A stretch of DNA of 64,000 bases from Gammaproteobacteria bacterium (GTDB taxonomy: Bacteria; Pseudomonadota; Gammaproteobacteria; Steroidobacterales; Woeseiaceae). Shown here piece after piece: positions 46,920-56,413 of this stretch. The position numbers were made by a program, and so were the translations under genes. Position 1 is the first letter of the stretch; every line of letters starts with the position of its first letter. The notes beneath the pieces were generated by a model. The model had not been told where the DNA came from. It worked only from the letters and a program-made list of their open reading frames with translations, and ran no database searches. The stretch is taken from contig JAOTYE010000011.1 in NCBI GenBank assembly GCA_029862045.1, positions 1 to 64,000 of the forward strand, in the 5' to 3' direction.

Positions 46920-47521
46920 ACGCTTACGCTGGTGTTTTTGCGGTATCGTGCACCCGCGAGCAATCGAGGGGAGCAAAGACGCTGCAACGCGAACGGCAAC
47001 TCAACCAGTTCCTGGCTGAAGTGGAGCGGCGCGCGCTGCGCATTGCCGAGATCGCGGTCCGTGATCGTGACGAGGCGCTTGATCTGGTGCAGGATGCGAT
47101 GATCAAACTGGCACGCAACTATGCGGGTCGTCCGGGCGACGAATGGGCACCACTTTTTTACCGGATTCTGCAAAATGGAGTTCGTGACTGGCATCGTCGT
47201 CAAAAGGTCAGGAACCGTGTCATGGTGTGGTTTGGACGCGGTCGGTCGGGCGAAGACGATTACGATGTTGTCGCTAACACGCCGGATCCGGCAGGGCGGT
47301 CGCCGGACGATGAGTTGCAGACGCATGAGGCAATGCAGCGCCTGGAGGTATCGATACGCGAGCTTCCGGGCAGACAGCGCGAAGCATTCATGCTGCGGAC
47401 GTTTGAAGGACTTGATGTTGCAGGAACCGCCGTTGCAATGGGGTGCTCGGAGGGCAGCGTCAAAACACATTATTCCCGGGCCGTGCATGTGCTGCGGGAT
47501 AAGTTGGGAGATCACTGGTAA
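46916..47521 (+). CDS. ECF-type RNA polymerase sigma factor (Xanthomonas-like cluster)
   Basis: From the ATG at 46916 the product has 201 residues; an ATG at 46901 would add five. Conserved sequence begins at about RERQLNQFLAEVERRALRIA. Region 2 contains DRDEALDLVQDAMIKLARNY, and region 4 contains LPGRQREAFMLRTFEGLDVA followed by the recognition helix GCSEGSVKTHYSRAVHVLRD. The first 25 residues, with one Cys, lack family features and may be non-native. It is followed without a gap by a small membrane protein, an acidic exported peptide and a DUF3106 protein, an order typical of Xanthomonadales relatives. Confidence 0.9.
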   Translation: MNAYAGVFAVSCTREQSRGAKTLQRERQLNQFLAEVERRALRIAEIAVRDRDEALDLVQDAMIKLARNYAGRPGDEWAPLFYRILQNGVRDWHRRQKVRNRVMVWFGRGRSGEDDYDVVANTPDPAGRSPDDELQTHEAMQRLEVSIRELPGRQREAFMLRTFEGLDVAGTAVAMGCSEGSVKTHYSRAVHVLRDKLGDHW

Positions 47522-47889
47522 TGAATGATCCAGGCAAAAACGAGCAAATCGCGAACCAGGCGAAAGAGCTTTTCGATGACAGCGTCGAGCAACTCGATGC
47601 GGCGACGTTGTCGCGCCTTAACCGGGGCCGGCATCAGGCATTAGCTGAATTGCAGGGGTCCGCAGACACGGTGAAATGGGGCCGATGGGTCCCGGCGGCC
47701 GGAGTGGCAGCGGCAGCTGTCGTAACCGTCGTCGTGATGCGCGGACCGCAGGTTGATGAACTTGAACCTGTAACGGCGTCCGATTTTGAGATGTTGCTCG
47801 AGGAAGACAGCTTCGAGATGTTTGAGGATCTCGAGTTTTATGTGCTGCTTGATGCAGTGGCTTCGGAAGCGAACGGCGATGTCGGTTAA
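47521..47889 (+). CDS. Small membrane protein, DUF3619-like probable anti-sigma factor
   Basis: The 122-residue product overlaps the sigma stop by one base. It has an N-terminal helical part (about 1-55, DDSVEQLDAATLSRLNRGRH), one transmembrane segment at about 60-77 (VPAAGVAAAAVVTVVVM) and a short acidic periplasmic tail. Position and layout are those of DUF3619 proteins that follow ECF sigma factors, so an anti-sigma role is likely. No zinc motif is present. The next start is inside its last codons. Confidence 0.75.
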   Translation: MNDPGKNEQIANQAKELFDDSVEQLDAATLSRLNRGRHQALAELQGSADTVKWGRWVPAAGVAAAAVVTVVVMRGPQVDELEPVTASDFEMLLEEDSFEMFEDLEFYVLLDAVASEANGDVG

Positions 47890-48109
47890 GAAGACCGTAT
47901 TGCTGGGTTCTTTATTGATGGGCTGCAGCCTGGTACTCGCTGCAGACGATGAGATTCCCGATGCGGAGTTTCTTGAGTACCTGGGATTATGGGAGGAGTC
48001 GGACGAAGATTGGTTGATTTTTGACGAACCGGTCACGGCCGACGCAGAGGAACGGAGCGATCCCGTACCGCAAGGTGAAGAATCGGCGGAGACGACAGAT
48101 GAAAGTTAA
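47879..48109 (+). CDS. Small acidic exported protein of the sigma operon
   Basis: The 76-residue product has a signal peptide (MSVKKTVLLGSLLMGCSLVL, cleavage after LAA) and a very acidic mature part (DDEIPDAEFLEYLGLWEESD). Its start overlaps the previous gene by 11 bases and its end overlaps the next by 11. Short acidic proteins are often found between the DUF3619 and DUF3106 genes in this cluster. The role is unknown. Confidence 0.75.
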   Translation: MSVKKTVLLGSLLMGCSLVLAADDEIPDAEFLEYLGLWEESDEDWLIFDEPVTADAEERSDPVPQGEESAETTDES

Positions 48110-48572
48110 AACTATTTTGGCTATTGCGATGATCTTGTTCGCCAGTCTTGCAGTGGCGGACGAAGCAGGCGTCGCGTGGGACACGTTAAGCGAAGAGCAG
48201 CAGCGCGTGCTGAGCGGTTTTTCGGATAACTGGGACAACCTGGCGCCAGAGCGGCAGACAAGGTTGTCGATGGGCGCTGATCGCTGGTCCAGGATGACGC
48301 CGGAACAGCGCAGCGGCGCGCAGAAGCGTTTCAAGCAGTGGCGCGACCTGCCTCCCGAGCGCAGATCTCAGATTCGAAATCGCTATGAGCAGTATCGCGG
48401 CATGTCGCCGGCGCAGCAAAAACACATTCGGGACAACTACCGTCGCTATCAGCGGATGCCTGTGGAACGGCGTCAGCAACTGCGCGATCGCTACCGTAAT
48501 CTGACGCCCGATCAGCGCAAACGCTTGCGTGACCGGGTCGGGGACAAGCCGCGCATGACAACACGCGACTGA
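48099..48572 (+). CDS. DUF3106 exported protein
   Basis: The ATG at 48099 begins a signal peptide (MKVKTILAIAMILFASLAVA). The mature part of the 157-residue protein is a row of Trp-x-x-L/M-x-P-E-x-R repeats (DNLAPERQTRL, SRMTPEQRSG, RDLPPERRSQ, RGMSPAQQK, QRMPVERRQQ, NLTPDQRKRL), the DUF3106 pattern, which resembles the helical LTXXQ repeats of periplasmic CpxP-like sensors. A role in periplasmic stress sensing or protein binding is possible but not shown. Last gene of the sigma operon. Confidence 0.88.
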   Translation: MKVKTILAIAMILFASLAVADEAGVAWDTLSEEQQRVLSGFSDNWDNLAPERQTRLSMGADRWSRMTPEQRSGAQKRFKQWRDLPPERRSQIRNRYEQYRGMSPAQQKHIRDNYRRYQRMPVERRQQLRDRYRNLTPDQRKRLRDRVGDKPRMTTRD

Positions 48573-48664
48573 TATCTGCGAGATAAGTACTATCCGCTTG
48601 CGCACTATCTGTGCGCGGCCTCCCAATATTGATAGAGTACGCCGGTTCCGTCGGAGGCTGGCCA

Positions 48665-50200
48665 ATGAAAATCGGTGTACCAAGAGAGATTCACGCGGGT
48701 GAGCGACGAGTTGCAACGACACCTGACGTCGCGTCACAACTCATCGAAATGGGTTTCAGCGTGGCAGTAGAAGAGGGAGCGGGCGTCGCCGCCAGCTCTT
48801 CTGACGAGGCCTATGCGGCGGCAGGATGTGAGCTCGTCGCATCGGCGCATGACTTGTGGGCGCGATCAGACTTGATTCTCAAAGTGCGTGCGCCCGAGGG
48901 CGACGAGGCAGGCTTGCTTCGGCCGGACCAGACGCTGATCAGCTTTCTCGCGCCGGGTCAGAACCCTGACCTGCTCAAGCAACTGACCGCAAGTGGCGCT
49001 ACGGCTATGTCCATGGACAGCGTACCGCGAATTTCCCGTGCGCAGAAAATGGATGCCCTGAGTTCGATGGCAAATATTGCCGGCTACCGCGCCGTCGTCG
49101 AGGCGGCACAGCACTTCGGCCGTTTCTTTACGGGCCAGATCACGGCGGCCGGCAAGATTCCACCTGCCAAGGTATTGGTGATTGGCGCCGGTGTAGCGGG
49201 CCTGTCGGCGATTGGTGCCGCAAAGAGCATGGGCGCCATTGTGCGAGCTTTTGATACACGCCCGGAAGTTAAGGAACAGGTCGAGAGCATGGACGCCGAG
49301 TTTCTGATGCTGGACTTCGATGACGAGGATGGCAGCGGCGAAGGCGGATATGCCAAGGTGATGAGCGATGAGTTCATCAAGGCTGAGATGGCGCTGTTTG
49401 CCGAGCAGGCCAAAGAGGTCGACATCATAATCACAACAGCGCTTATCCCCGGCCGGCCCGCACCGAGGCTTGTGACTGCTGAAATGGTCGGTCTGATGCA
49501 AGACGGCAGTGTGATTGTCGACCTTGCGGCGGAAACGGGTGGCAACTGCGAGCTGACCGAGGCGGACAAGGTCGTGCAGCGGAATGGTGTGTCGATCATT
49601 GGTTACACGGACCTGCCAAGCCGGCTTGCCGCGCAATCAAGTCAGCTGTACGCGACGAATCTACGCCATCTGCTGGTCGAACTCAGCCCTGAGAAGGATG
49701 GCAATATCGTCGTCGATATGGAGGACGAGGTCATACGGGGTGCCACTGTGTGCAAGGATGGCGAGACGACCTGGCCGCCGCCTGCGCCGACGCTCTCCGC
49801 GGCACCGCCACAAGCGGCAGAAGTGCCACCCATGCCCGAACCGGTGGAGCACAAGCCATCCGTCGCCGGCCCGATTATCATGGTTGCAGTTGGCGCACTG
49901 GCATTGCTGGGGCTTGGTGCTGTCGCACCACCGTCCTTCATGGCGCACTTCACGGTATTTGTGCTCGCTTGCTTCGTTGGTTACATGGTGATCTGGAATG
50001 TCACGCCGGCATTGCACACGCCTCTGATGAGTGTGACCAATGCGATCTCGAGCATTATCGTTATCGGCGCACTGTTGCAGATCAGTTCGGCAGACACGGT
50101 GATTATGTGGATTGCTGCAGCCACGATATTGATTACGAGCATCAATATCGCGGGCGGATTTGCCGTCACGCGTCGCATGCTCGAAATGTTCAGGAAGTGA
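48665..50200 (+). CDS. pntA: NAD(P) transhydrogenase subunit alpha
   Basis: The ATG at 48665 has GGAGG upstream and begins [20 protein letters not shown], the family start; an earlier in-frame start is not needed. The 511-residue protein has the NAD-binding domain I ([20 protein letters not shown]), [20 protein letters not shown], and a C-terminal part with several transmembrane helices after a Pro-rich linker ([18 protein letters not shown]). It couples proton entry to hydride transfer from NADH to NADP together with PntB. Confidence 0.97.
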   Translation: MKIGVPREIHAGERRVATTPDVASQLIEMGFSVAVEEGAGVAASSSDEAYAAAGCELVASAHDLWARSDLILKVRAPEGDEAGLLRPDQTLISFLAPGQNPDLLKQLTASGATAMSMDSVPRISRAQKMDALSSMANIAGYRAVVEAAQHFGRFFTGQITAAGKIPPAKVLVIGAGVAGLSAIGAAKSMGAIVRAFDTRPEVKEQVESMDAEFLMLDFDDEDGSGEGGYAKVMSDEFIKAEMALFAEQAKEVDIIITTALIPGRPAPRLVTAEMVGLMQDGSVIVDLAAETGGNCELTEADKVVQRNGVSIIGYTDLPSRLAAQSSQLYATNLRHLLVELSPEKDGNIVVDMEDEVIRGATVCKDGETTWPPPAPTLSAAPPQAAEVPPMPEPVEHKPSVAGPIIMVAVGALALLGLGAVAPPSFMAHFTVFVLACFVGYMVIWNVTPALHTPLMSVTNAISSIIVIGALLQISSADTVIMWIAAATILITSINIAGGFAVTRRMLEMFRK

Positions 50201-50207
50201 GGTCGAC

Positions 50208-51605
50208 ATGATTGGCGCTGGCATCGTAACCATGTCGTACATCGCTGCGACGGTACTCTTCATTCTTGCCCTTGGCGGTCTTTCCAATCCGGAAACGGCC
50301 CGCCGCGGTAATTGGTATGGCATAGCAGGCATGACGATTGCGCTGCTGGCGACGATACTCGGTGTCGTTACACAGCAGTACGTCATCCTGCTAGTTGCGT
50401 TACTGATTGGCGGCAGTATTGGTCTGGTTCTGGCACGTCGAGTGCAAATGACACAGATGCCGGAGCTCGTCGCAATCCTTCACAGCCTGGTCGGTCTTGC
50501 CGCCGTCATGGTCGGCTTCGCCAGCTTCATGGATCCGGACGCGCATTTCGAGGGTATTGAACACACGATCCATGACATCGAGATCTACGTCGGCATCCTC
50601 ATCGGCGCTGTGACGTTCTCGGGGTCGGTCATTGCGTTCGGCAAGCTCAGCGGCCGCATCGGCGGTAAGCCCATGACCTTGCCAGGGCGTCACCTGTTCA
50701 ACCTCGGCCTCTTGATCGGCGCAATCTGGTTTGGTCGGGAGTTCGTTTTGCAGTCCGCCGCCGGCGGTGGGCTCGAACCGCTGATGATTATGACGGCGAT
50801 TGCCTTGCTGTTCGGCATTCACATGGTGATGGCGATCGGTGGTGCGGACATGCCGGTAGTCGTGTCGATGCTGAACAGTTACTCGGGTTGGGCGGCGGCG
50901 GCGACGGGATTCATGCTCAGTAACGATCTGTTGATCGTCACGGGAGCGCTTGTCGGTTCGAGTGGTGCCATCCTGAGCTACATCATGTGCCGTGCGATGA
51001 ATCGCAAGTTCCTCGCCGTGATCGCAGGAGGCTTCGGCACCGGCGGCGGCACAGTCGCGTCAGGTGGTGACGCGGAGCAGGGAGAAGTCGTTCCTATCGA
51101 AGCCCACGAAATGGCGGCACTGCTCGCGCATGCGAAAGAAGTCATGATCGTACCGGGATACGGCATGGCCGTCGCCCAGGCGCAGCACATCGTAAACGAA
51201 ATCACGGGTGCGCTGCGTGCAAAGGGCATTAACGTTCGTTTCGGTATTCATCCGGTTGCCGGACGCATGCCGGGTCATATGAATGTGCTTCTGGCCGAAG
51301 CAAGGGTACCTTACGACATCGTTTTCGAGATGGACGAGGTCAACGAAGACTTCCCCGATGTTGATGTAACGATCGTTATCGGTGCCAACGATATCGTCAA
51401 TCCATCCGCCCAGGAGGAGCCGGATAGCCCAATCGCGGGTATGCCTGTGCTCGAGGTGTGGAAAGGCAAGATAACGATTGTTATGAAACGCAGCATGGCT
51501 ACCGGCTATGCGGGCGTTCAAAACCCGCTGTTCTTTAAAGAAAACACGCGAATGTTGTTCGGGGACGCCAAAGATAGCCTCGATGCCGTCTTTAAAGCTT
51601 TGTGA
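50208..51605 (+). CDS. pntB: NAD(P) transhydrogenase subunit beta
   Basis: The 465-residue protein has about eight to nine transmembrane helices, then the NADP-binding domain III ([70 protein letters not shown]). It starts seven bases after pntA. The pair supplies NADPH, for example to glutathione reductase encoded in the same window. Confidence 0.97.
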   Translation: MIGAGIVTMSYIAATVLFILALGGLSNPETARRGNWYGIAGMTIALLATILGVVTQQYVILLVALLIGGSIGLVLARRVQMTQMPELVAILHSLVGLAAVMVGFASFMDPDAHFEGIEHTIHDIEIYVGILIGAVTFSGSVIAFGKLSGRIGGKPMTLPGRHLFNLGLLIGAIWFGREFVLQSAAGGGLEPLMIMTAIALLFGIHMVMAIGGADMPVVVSMLNSYSGWAAAATGFMLSNDLLIVTGALVGSSGAILSYIMCRAMNRKFLAVIAGGFGTGGGTVASGGDAEQGEVVPIEAHEMAALLAHAKEVMIVPGYGMAVAQAQHIVNEITGALRAKGINVRFGIHPVAGRMPGHMNVLLAEARVPYDIVFEMDEVNEDFPDVDVTIVIGANDIVNPSAQEEPDSPIAGMPVLEVWKGKITIVMKRSMATGYAGVQNPLFFKENTRMLFGDAKDSLDAVFKAL

Positions 51606-51682
51606 CGAATCGTGTTGCTTTTTGACGCGTGATCGGCAAACTATGAGGGCATGAATCGCGCAGGGCGCGACGGGATAAGCCG

Positions 51683-52336
51683 ATGCTTGCAGGAATCGTT
51701 TCCGATATCTCGCAGCAGGTGTTGCGAACGGATGTAGCTGGGATGCCACTCGAGTGGATTGACTACCGGGAGGCCGTCCGGCTGTATCATGCCGACCAGG
51801 TTGCCTATCAAACCGGAACGCTTCTCTATACGGTTTTCGGCGGATACAGCAGCTATGACGGCACTCGCAGCAAGGTCGGTGTCAATTCAATCATCGCCAC
51901 GCATGGCACGAGCCAGGGTCTTTCCCGCGACCGCGACAAATACGTTCCGCCGCTGAATAACCGTACGCTGTTCAAGCGCGATGCGAACCTGTGCCTGTAT
52001 TGTGCAATGCGTTATCCGACCCGTGACCTGACGCGCGATCACATCACGCCGATTTCGCGCGGCGGCGGTGATACCTGGAACAATGTTGCGACGGCCTGTC
52101 GTCGCTGTAACAACTACAAAGGTGGCCGGACACCGGAGCAGGCGGCGATGCAGTTGATTGCAGTGCCGTTTACACCAACTTACGCAGAGTACATCTATCT
52201 CAAAGGGCGTCGTGTCCTTACCGATCAGATGCAGTACCTGCTCGCGCACATTCCGCGCTCGAGCCCGTTACACGCAAGACTTTCCGACCATCTTGCCGAT
52301 GGCGCAGAGATCGTAGACGTACACTTCCACGAATAG
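51683..52336 (+). CDS. HNH endonuclease family protein
   Basis: The 217-residue protein contains an HNH site at about 100-150: NLCLYCAMRYP (Cys-x-x-Cys), TRDHITPISRGGGDTWNNVA (Asp-His, then Asn) and ACRRCNNYKGGRTP (Cys-x-x-Cys-Asn). This zinc-bound layout is common in the conserved chromosomal HNH proteins of gammaproteobacteria, and no restriction or phage partner is nearby, so a housekeeping nucleic-acid role is more likely than defence. It is 77 bases after pntB. Confidence 0.9.
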   Translation: MLAGIVSDISQQVLRTDVAGMPLEWIDYREAVRLYHADQVAYQTGTLLYTVFGGYSSYDGTRSKVGVNSIIATHGTSQGLSRDRDKYVPPLNNRTLFKRDANLCLYCAMRYPTRDLTRDHITPISRGGGDTWNNVATACRRCNNYKGGRTPEQAAMQLIAVPFTPTYAEYIYLKGRRVLTDQMQYLLAHIPRSSPLHARLSDHLADGAEIVDVHFHE

Positions 52337-52353
52337 CGGCGAGGGCCGCAAAC

Positions 52354-52405
52354 TTAATGGGGACATTCCTGTTTTAGCGCGCTAAAACAGGAATGTCCCC
52401 ATTAA
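52354..52405. repeat. 52-bp perfect palindrome
   Basis: TTAATGGGGACATTCCTGTT and the following TTAGCG are followed directly by their exact complement, giving two 26-base arms with no loop. It lies in the 123-base gap between the HNH and xni genes. AATGGGGACA motifs often accompany REP-associated Y1 transposases and MITE-like elements in gammaproteobacteria, so a mobile palindromic element is likely; it would also fold into a strong transcript hairpin. No transposase is present nearby. Confidence 0.75.
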
Positions 52406-52459
52406 CCTGAGTGAAGCAAGCACCGCGTTCGCGTGTTCTTGCAGCTATACTTGCCGGTA

Positions 52460-53350
52460 ATGCAATATCTCATTGACGCCAGCGTGTATGTGTTTCGGGC
52501 CTACTACTCGATGCCCGACGACATGGTCGACGGTGAAGGCCATCCAATAAATGCACTCTACGGCTACTGCCGATTCCTCGGTGACTTCATGGAGCAGGTC
52601 AATCCGGAGTATGTTGCCGTATTGTTTGACGAAAGCTTGTCGAAGTCTTTTCGCACCGATATCTACCCGGAATACAAAGCGAATCGCGATCCGGCGCCAG
52701 AAGAGTTAAAGCGACAATTTGCGCAATGCCGCCGGTTCACTCGCGCGCTCGGATTGATGGAGTGGGGCAGCCCAAGATACGAGGCTGATGATCTGATCGG
52801 CACGCTTGTCGAGCACGGTCGCTCAGTCAGTCGCCCTTCGACGATCGTCACGCGTGACAAGGATCTTGCACAACTGCTGACCGAGGAAGACATATTTTGG
52901 GACTTTGCAGGCAAGGGAAAAATTGCTTACGAGAGAGTGCCGGAAGTTTTCGGCGTCTGGCCCGAGCAAATCGCTGACTTTCTGGCGCTTGCGGGTGATG
53001 CCGTCGACAACATCAAGGGCGTTCCCGGAGTTGGCAAGAAGACTGCCACAGTGTTGCTCGAGCGTTTCGGCAGCCTCGAGAGCATTTACGACAACCTCGA
53101 TAAAGTTCATGAAGTGAATGTGCGTGGCTCCAAGACACTGGGTGAGAAGCTCGAGACGCATCGCGAGGACGCCATGTTGGCGCGCAGGCTCACCGGCATT
53201 GCCTGTGATGCGCCGATAGACGACGCGGAATCCTTGCTGCAACGATCACCGCCAAAGCTCGGTGATATCAATGCATTGTTTGATGAGGCGGATATTGGTA
53301 CGGCGTTGCGGCGGCAGGCCGAACGAATATCGGATCTGAGCCGCGATTAG
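52460..53350 (+). CDS. xni: Flap endonuclease Xni/ExoIX-like
   Basis: The ATG at 52460 starts the family sequence MQYLIDASVYVFRAYYSMPD. The 296-residue protein is a PIN-like 5'-3' exonuclease domain with the metal-binding acidic residues in VAVLFDE, YEADDLIGTLVE and VTRDKDLAQLL, and a helix-hairpin-helix (LAGDAVDNIKGVPGVGKKTA). It processes flap structures like the Pol I 5' nuclease. The stop at 53350 is followed almost at once by the truncated kinase. Confidence 0.93.
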   Translation: MQYLIDASVYVFRAYYSMPDDMVDGEGHPINALYGYCRFLGDFMEQVNPEYVAVLFDESLSKSFRTDIYPEYKANRDPAPEELKRQFAQCRRFTRALGLMEWGSPRYEADDLIGTLVEHGRSVSRPSTIVTRDKDLAQLLTEEDIFWDFAGKGKIAYERVPEVFGVWPEQIADFLALAGDAVDNIKGVPGVGKKTATVLLERFGSLESIYDNLDKVHEVNVRGSKTLGEKLETHREDAMLARRLTGIACDAPIDDAESLLQRSPPKLGDINALFDEADIGTALRRQAERISDLSRD

Positions 53351-53384
53351 GAATGAATTTCGAAAAACCGGCCCCGAGTCCGCA

Positions 53385-54092
53385 TTGGCGATGTTCGAGG
53401 CGGAGGCCGACGGTCTTAGAGAACTCAAGTCAGCGCAGGCGATTCGCGTTCCCGAGATTCTGGGTTGTGGTATCGAAAACGGCGAAAGTTTTCTCGCGCT
53501 TGAACGCTTCACATTCGATGCTCCAACGACGGCAACAGAACGTCTGCTCGGTGAGCGATTGGCGAAGCTGCATCGGCACACTGCCGATCGCTTTGGCTGG
53601 TTTCGCGACAACACGATTGGGCCGACGCCGCAGTTCAATACGTGGTCCGATGACTGGATCGCATTCTTCCGAGTTCACAGGCTCGAGTTTCAACTCGGGC
53701 TTGCTACGGCGAATGGCTACGGCGCCGACATAAACGGCCCAGGCGGCAAACTGGCTGAGCGGCTGGCCGAACTGTTTGCGGGCTATACGCCAGTCGCGTC
53801 ACTGCTGCATGGCGATCTGTGGGGCGGCAACTGGGGCAGCGTTGCTGGAGAACCCGTGATTTTCGACCCGGCGGTCCATTATGGTGATCGTGAGTCGGAC
53901 ATTGCGATGACGATGCTATTCGGCGGATTTGGCAAAGCGTTTTACGCTGCATACGAGGCGAGCTGGCCCATGGCGCCGGGACACGAACAGCGATTGAAGC
54001 TGTACCAGCTGTACCATGTCCTGAATCATCTGAATCTGTTCGGGCGATCGTACCTCGGACGAACGATGAGCTTGCTGAGGGAGCTCCAGTAG
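53385..54092 (+). CDS. Fructosamine kinase family protein, N-terminally truncated
   Basis: The product keeps most of the fructosamine/ketosamine-3-kinase fold: AMFEAEADGLRELKSAQAIR then VPEILGCG, LLGERLAKLHR, FGWFRDNTIGPTPQ-N, the catalytic loop LLHGDLWGGNWG and the metal-binding DPAVHYGDRESDIAM. Family members have about 40-50 more N-terminal residues with the glycine loop; here the frame meets xni only 34 bases upstream. Codons before the TTG at 53385 still read FRKTGPESALA, the expected region of the ATP-binding Lys, so the loss is upstream of that point. A sixth A in the run 53363-53367 would join an ATG at 53353 to this frame but not restore the missing lobe. It is either a pseudogene or a shortened, possibly inactive protein. 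The function would be removal of glycated lysine adducts. Confidence 0.75.
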   Translation: MAMFEAEADGLRELKSAQAIRVPEILGCGIENGESFLALERFTFDAPTTATERLLGERLAKLHRHTADRFGWFRDNTIGPTPQFNTWSDDWIAFFRVHRLEFQLGLATANGYGADINGPGGKLAERLAELFAGYTPVASLLHGDLWGGNWGSVAGEPVIFDPAVHYGDRESDIAMTMLFGGFGKAFYAAYEASWPMAPGHEQRLKLYQLYHVLNHLNLFGRSYLGRTMSLLRELQ

Positions 54093-54184
54093 CTGCATAA
54101 GCGGCTGCGAATCCCACCAATCCTCAAGAATCAACCCGTCCCGCCGATAGCGTATGGGTACCGGTCAATTTCATCGGAACCTGC

Positions 54185-56392
54185 ATGCGCGCCAGGAAAA
54201 TCGCCAAATACCTCGATACCGGCTCGATCACGCTATTCGCGCGACAGATCGTCGACGTTCTCGGCAATGTTCTGTCTGTGGCGATTCATGATGGCGCCGG
54301 TCAGCTGGTCTGGGCCGGCCCCGACTCAAACGCTGCCGACTTCTGGACGGTTTCGCCGTTCCTGCGAGAGCGCCTCCCTGGGCCGGGCTTCTGCGAGCGC
54401 TTGAGCAACAAAAACTATGTGTACGTTTTCTATCTGGATGGCGAGAACAGTGACCCGGCAATCGGCACGGTCAGCATCCAGATTGATGCGTCCAACCCGA
54501 TGAGTTTTGAGTTTGCCCACGCTGAAATCGGGCCCATCATCAATTGCATAGATCGGCAACTCGCGATCAACGCGGAGTTGTCATCGGTTCGGCGCATGAC
54601 CGCTGAAGGAAGGAAGGGCCTGAAGCTGCTCGTACAAATGGATGAGTTGGATGCGAGCGCCGGCCCGCACGACATCCTTCGCTCCGTGCTACAGCTTGCT
54701 GCGGACCATTTCAAAGTCGAGCTGGCCGCCGTCGTACTACCGAACCTTGGAATACAAGAGACTTGCCCGGCGCATCTGCTCGAAGATGAGGCGACATCCA
54801 AAGCCGTCATGACCACGCTGGGGTCGCTCATATCGACGGCCAAGATGCATCGAAAAGCGCTTTTGTCTGACGCCAATATCACAACCAAAGTTGTTGCGGG
54901 TCTTCAACACAGCCATCCCAAAGTGTTGTGCTCCCCGATCATCAACGCCAGAGACGACGTCATCGGTGTCTTTGTGCTGATGGGGCCGGCCCGATTCTCG
55001 AGAGAGCAGGTGCGACTGGCTCGGGCGATCTGCGCCAAGATTCGTACGCTGACACGAACGGCTGATCAGCTTAGCAGCGAGCATTACTCCCGGCATGGCC
55101 TGCTTGGCTACATCGACAATACGTTACAACGCAATCCTGAGCAGTCGCACGCACTGTTATACGTCGACGTGGATAAGCTGCATGTTGTCAATGATAACTA
55201 CGGTCATATGGCGGGCGACGAGGTCATTCGCCGGGTTAGTGAGCTGATCGACGAGCATGCGAACAGCGGCGATGCGGTATCTCATCTGTCCGGTGATAGA
55301 TTCGGCTTGTTCGTGCGGGGGTGCGAAGAAAACAGCGCGATCGAGAAAGCCGAACGTATTCTGGAGGTGGTTGCGGGGGACGATGTCGAATATGAAGGCG
55401 TTGCCATTGAAATCTCGGTTAGTATCGGCATTGTCTTGATACCGGATGTCGCCTCCAGTTCTTCTGCGGCACTGAATACGGCGGAAATCGCGGCGCGATC
55501 GGCAAAAGATCGCGGTGGCCATCGATATGTGGTTTTTCGCGATGTTGATGCCAGTATTGCGCAGCGCCGCAGCGACCTGGATCAGGTCAGCCATCTGCAG
55601 TACGCACTGATCCAAAATCGATTTGTTCTGCATGCCCAGCCAATCGTTTCACTAAGCGACGAAAACGGCCCGGACCGCTACGAGATTCTCGTGAGAATGC
55701 TCGACGACAACGATCATGCCCTGCCGCCGGCAAAGTTCATGTCTGCGGCGGAACGCTATCAAATGATGTCGGCGATCGATCGTTGGGTCATCAAGAACAC
55801 GCTCGATCAACTCGCGGCTGCGGATAACATGTTGGAAGTCAACCTCGCCAGATTCAGTATCAACGTCTCAGCACAGTCGCTCGCCGATGACGACTTTCTT
55901 AACTTCATCGAAGAGAGCATCGTGGAAAGTGGGATCTCGCCAGATTCGATTTGTTTCGAAATTACAGAAACGGCGGTTGTCAGGAACCTGGAACGCGCGC
56001 AGCGTTTTATTCGGCGGCTTCGCAAACTCGGATGTCGGCTTGCATTGGATGATTTTGGCACCGGGTATTGTTCCTTCGCGTACCTGAAGGATTTGCCTGT
56101 TCATTACGTCAAGATAGATGGTGTATTTGTGCGAGACGTTCTGGAGAATCCGCTGTCGGAAGCGATTATTACTTCGATGACGGAAATCGCGAAAGTATTG
56201 CAGGCTGCGACGGTCGCGGAGCATGTCGAAAACGACCTGGTCATTCAACGCATGCGAGACCACGGCATTGATTTCATTCAGGGCTTCGCGGTTGGCAGAC
56301 CCAAGCTTTTCGAAGAAGTTCTTCAAAACATGGGGCCACCCACGATGCTTGAGGGCCCGGATCAACCTCGCCGCGAAAAGGACGCCGGCTGA
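54185..56392 (+). CDS. GGDEF-EAL protein with degenerate GGDEF motif
   Basis: The 735-residue soluble protein has an N-terminal sensor region, a GAF-like domain (about 145-290), a GGDEF domain (about 300-455) whose active loop reads SGDRF (369-373), and an EAL domain (about 465-725). The EAL motif reads EIL at 500-502. Other catalytic residues are present: Asn in INVSAQS, Glu in EITETAV, the Asp pair in ALDDFGTGYC, Lys in YVKIDG and Glu in VAEHVE. It is therefore more likely a cyclic-di-GMP phosphodiesterase with a regulatory, inactive cyclase domain. There is no membrane segment. Single gene. Confidence 0.9.
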   Translation: MRARKIAKYLDTGSITLFARQIVDVLGNVLSVAIHDGAGQLVWAGPDSNAADFWTVSPFLRERLPGPGFCERLSNKNYVYVFYLDGENSDPAIGTVSIQIDASNPMSFEFAHAEIGPIINCIDRQLAINAELSSVRRMTAEGRKGLKLLVQMDELDASAGPHDILRSVLQLAADHFKVELAAVVLPNLGIQETCPAHLLEDEATSKAVMTTLGSLISTAKMHRKALLSDANITTKVVAGLQHSHPKVLCSPIINARDDVIGVFVLMGPARFSREQVRLARAICAKIRTLTRTADQLSSEHYSRHGLLGYIDNTLQRNPEQSHALLYVDVDKLHVVNDNYGHMAGDEVIRRVSELIDEHANSGDAVSHLSGDRFGLFVRGCEENSAIEKAERILEVVAGDDVEYEGVAIEISVSIGIVLIPDVASSSSAALNTAEIAARSAKDRGGHRYVVFRDVDASIAQRRSDLDQVSHLQYALIQNRFVLHAQPIVSLSDENGPDRYEILVRMLDDNDHALPPAKFMSAAERYQMMSAIDRWVIKNTLDQLAAADNMLEVNLARFSINVSAQSLADDDFLNFIEESIVESGISPDSICFEITETAVVRNLERAQRFIRRLRKLGCRLALDDFGTGYCSFAYLKDLPVHYVKIDGVFVRDVLENPLSEAIITSMTEIAKVLQAATVAEHVENDLVIQRMRDHGIDFIQGFAVGRPKLFEEVLQNMGPPTMLEGPDQPRREKDAG

Positions 56393-56413
56393 AATTCTCG
56401 ACCGCAGCTCAGG

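Noticed and set aside
51683..52336. HNH protein as part of a defence or restriction system
   Set aside because: No methylase, helicase, toxin or phage gene is adjacent, and the type is a common conserved chromosomal protein.
53353..53733. ORF from the ATG at 53353 as an independent gene after xni
   Set aside because: The frame encodes low-complexity Arg/Ser-rich sequence, whereas the overlapping +1 frame carries the clear kinase motifs.
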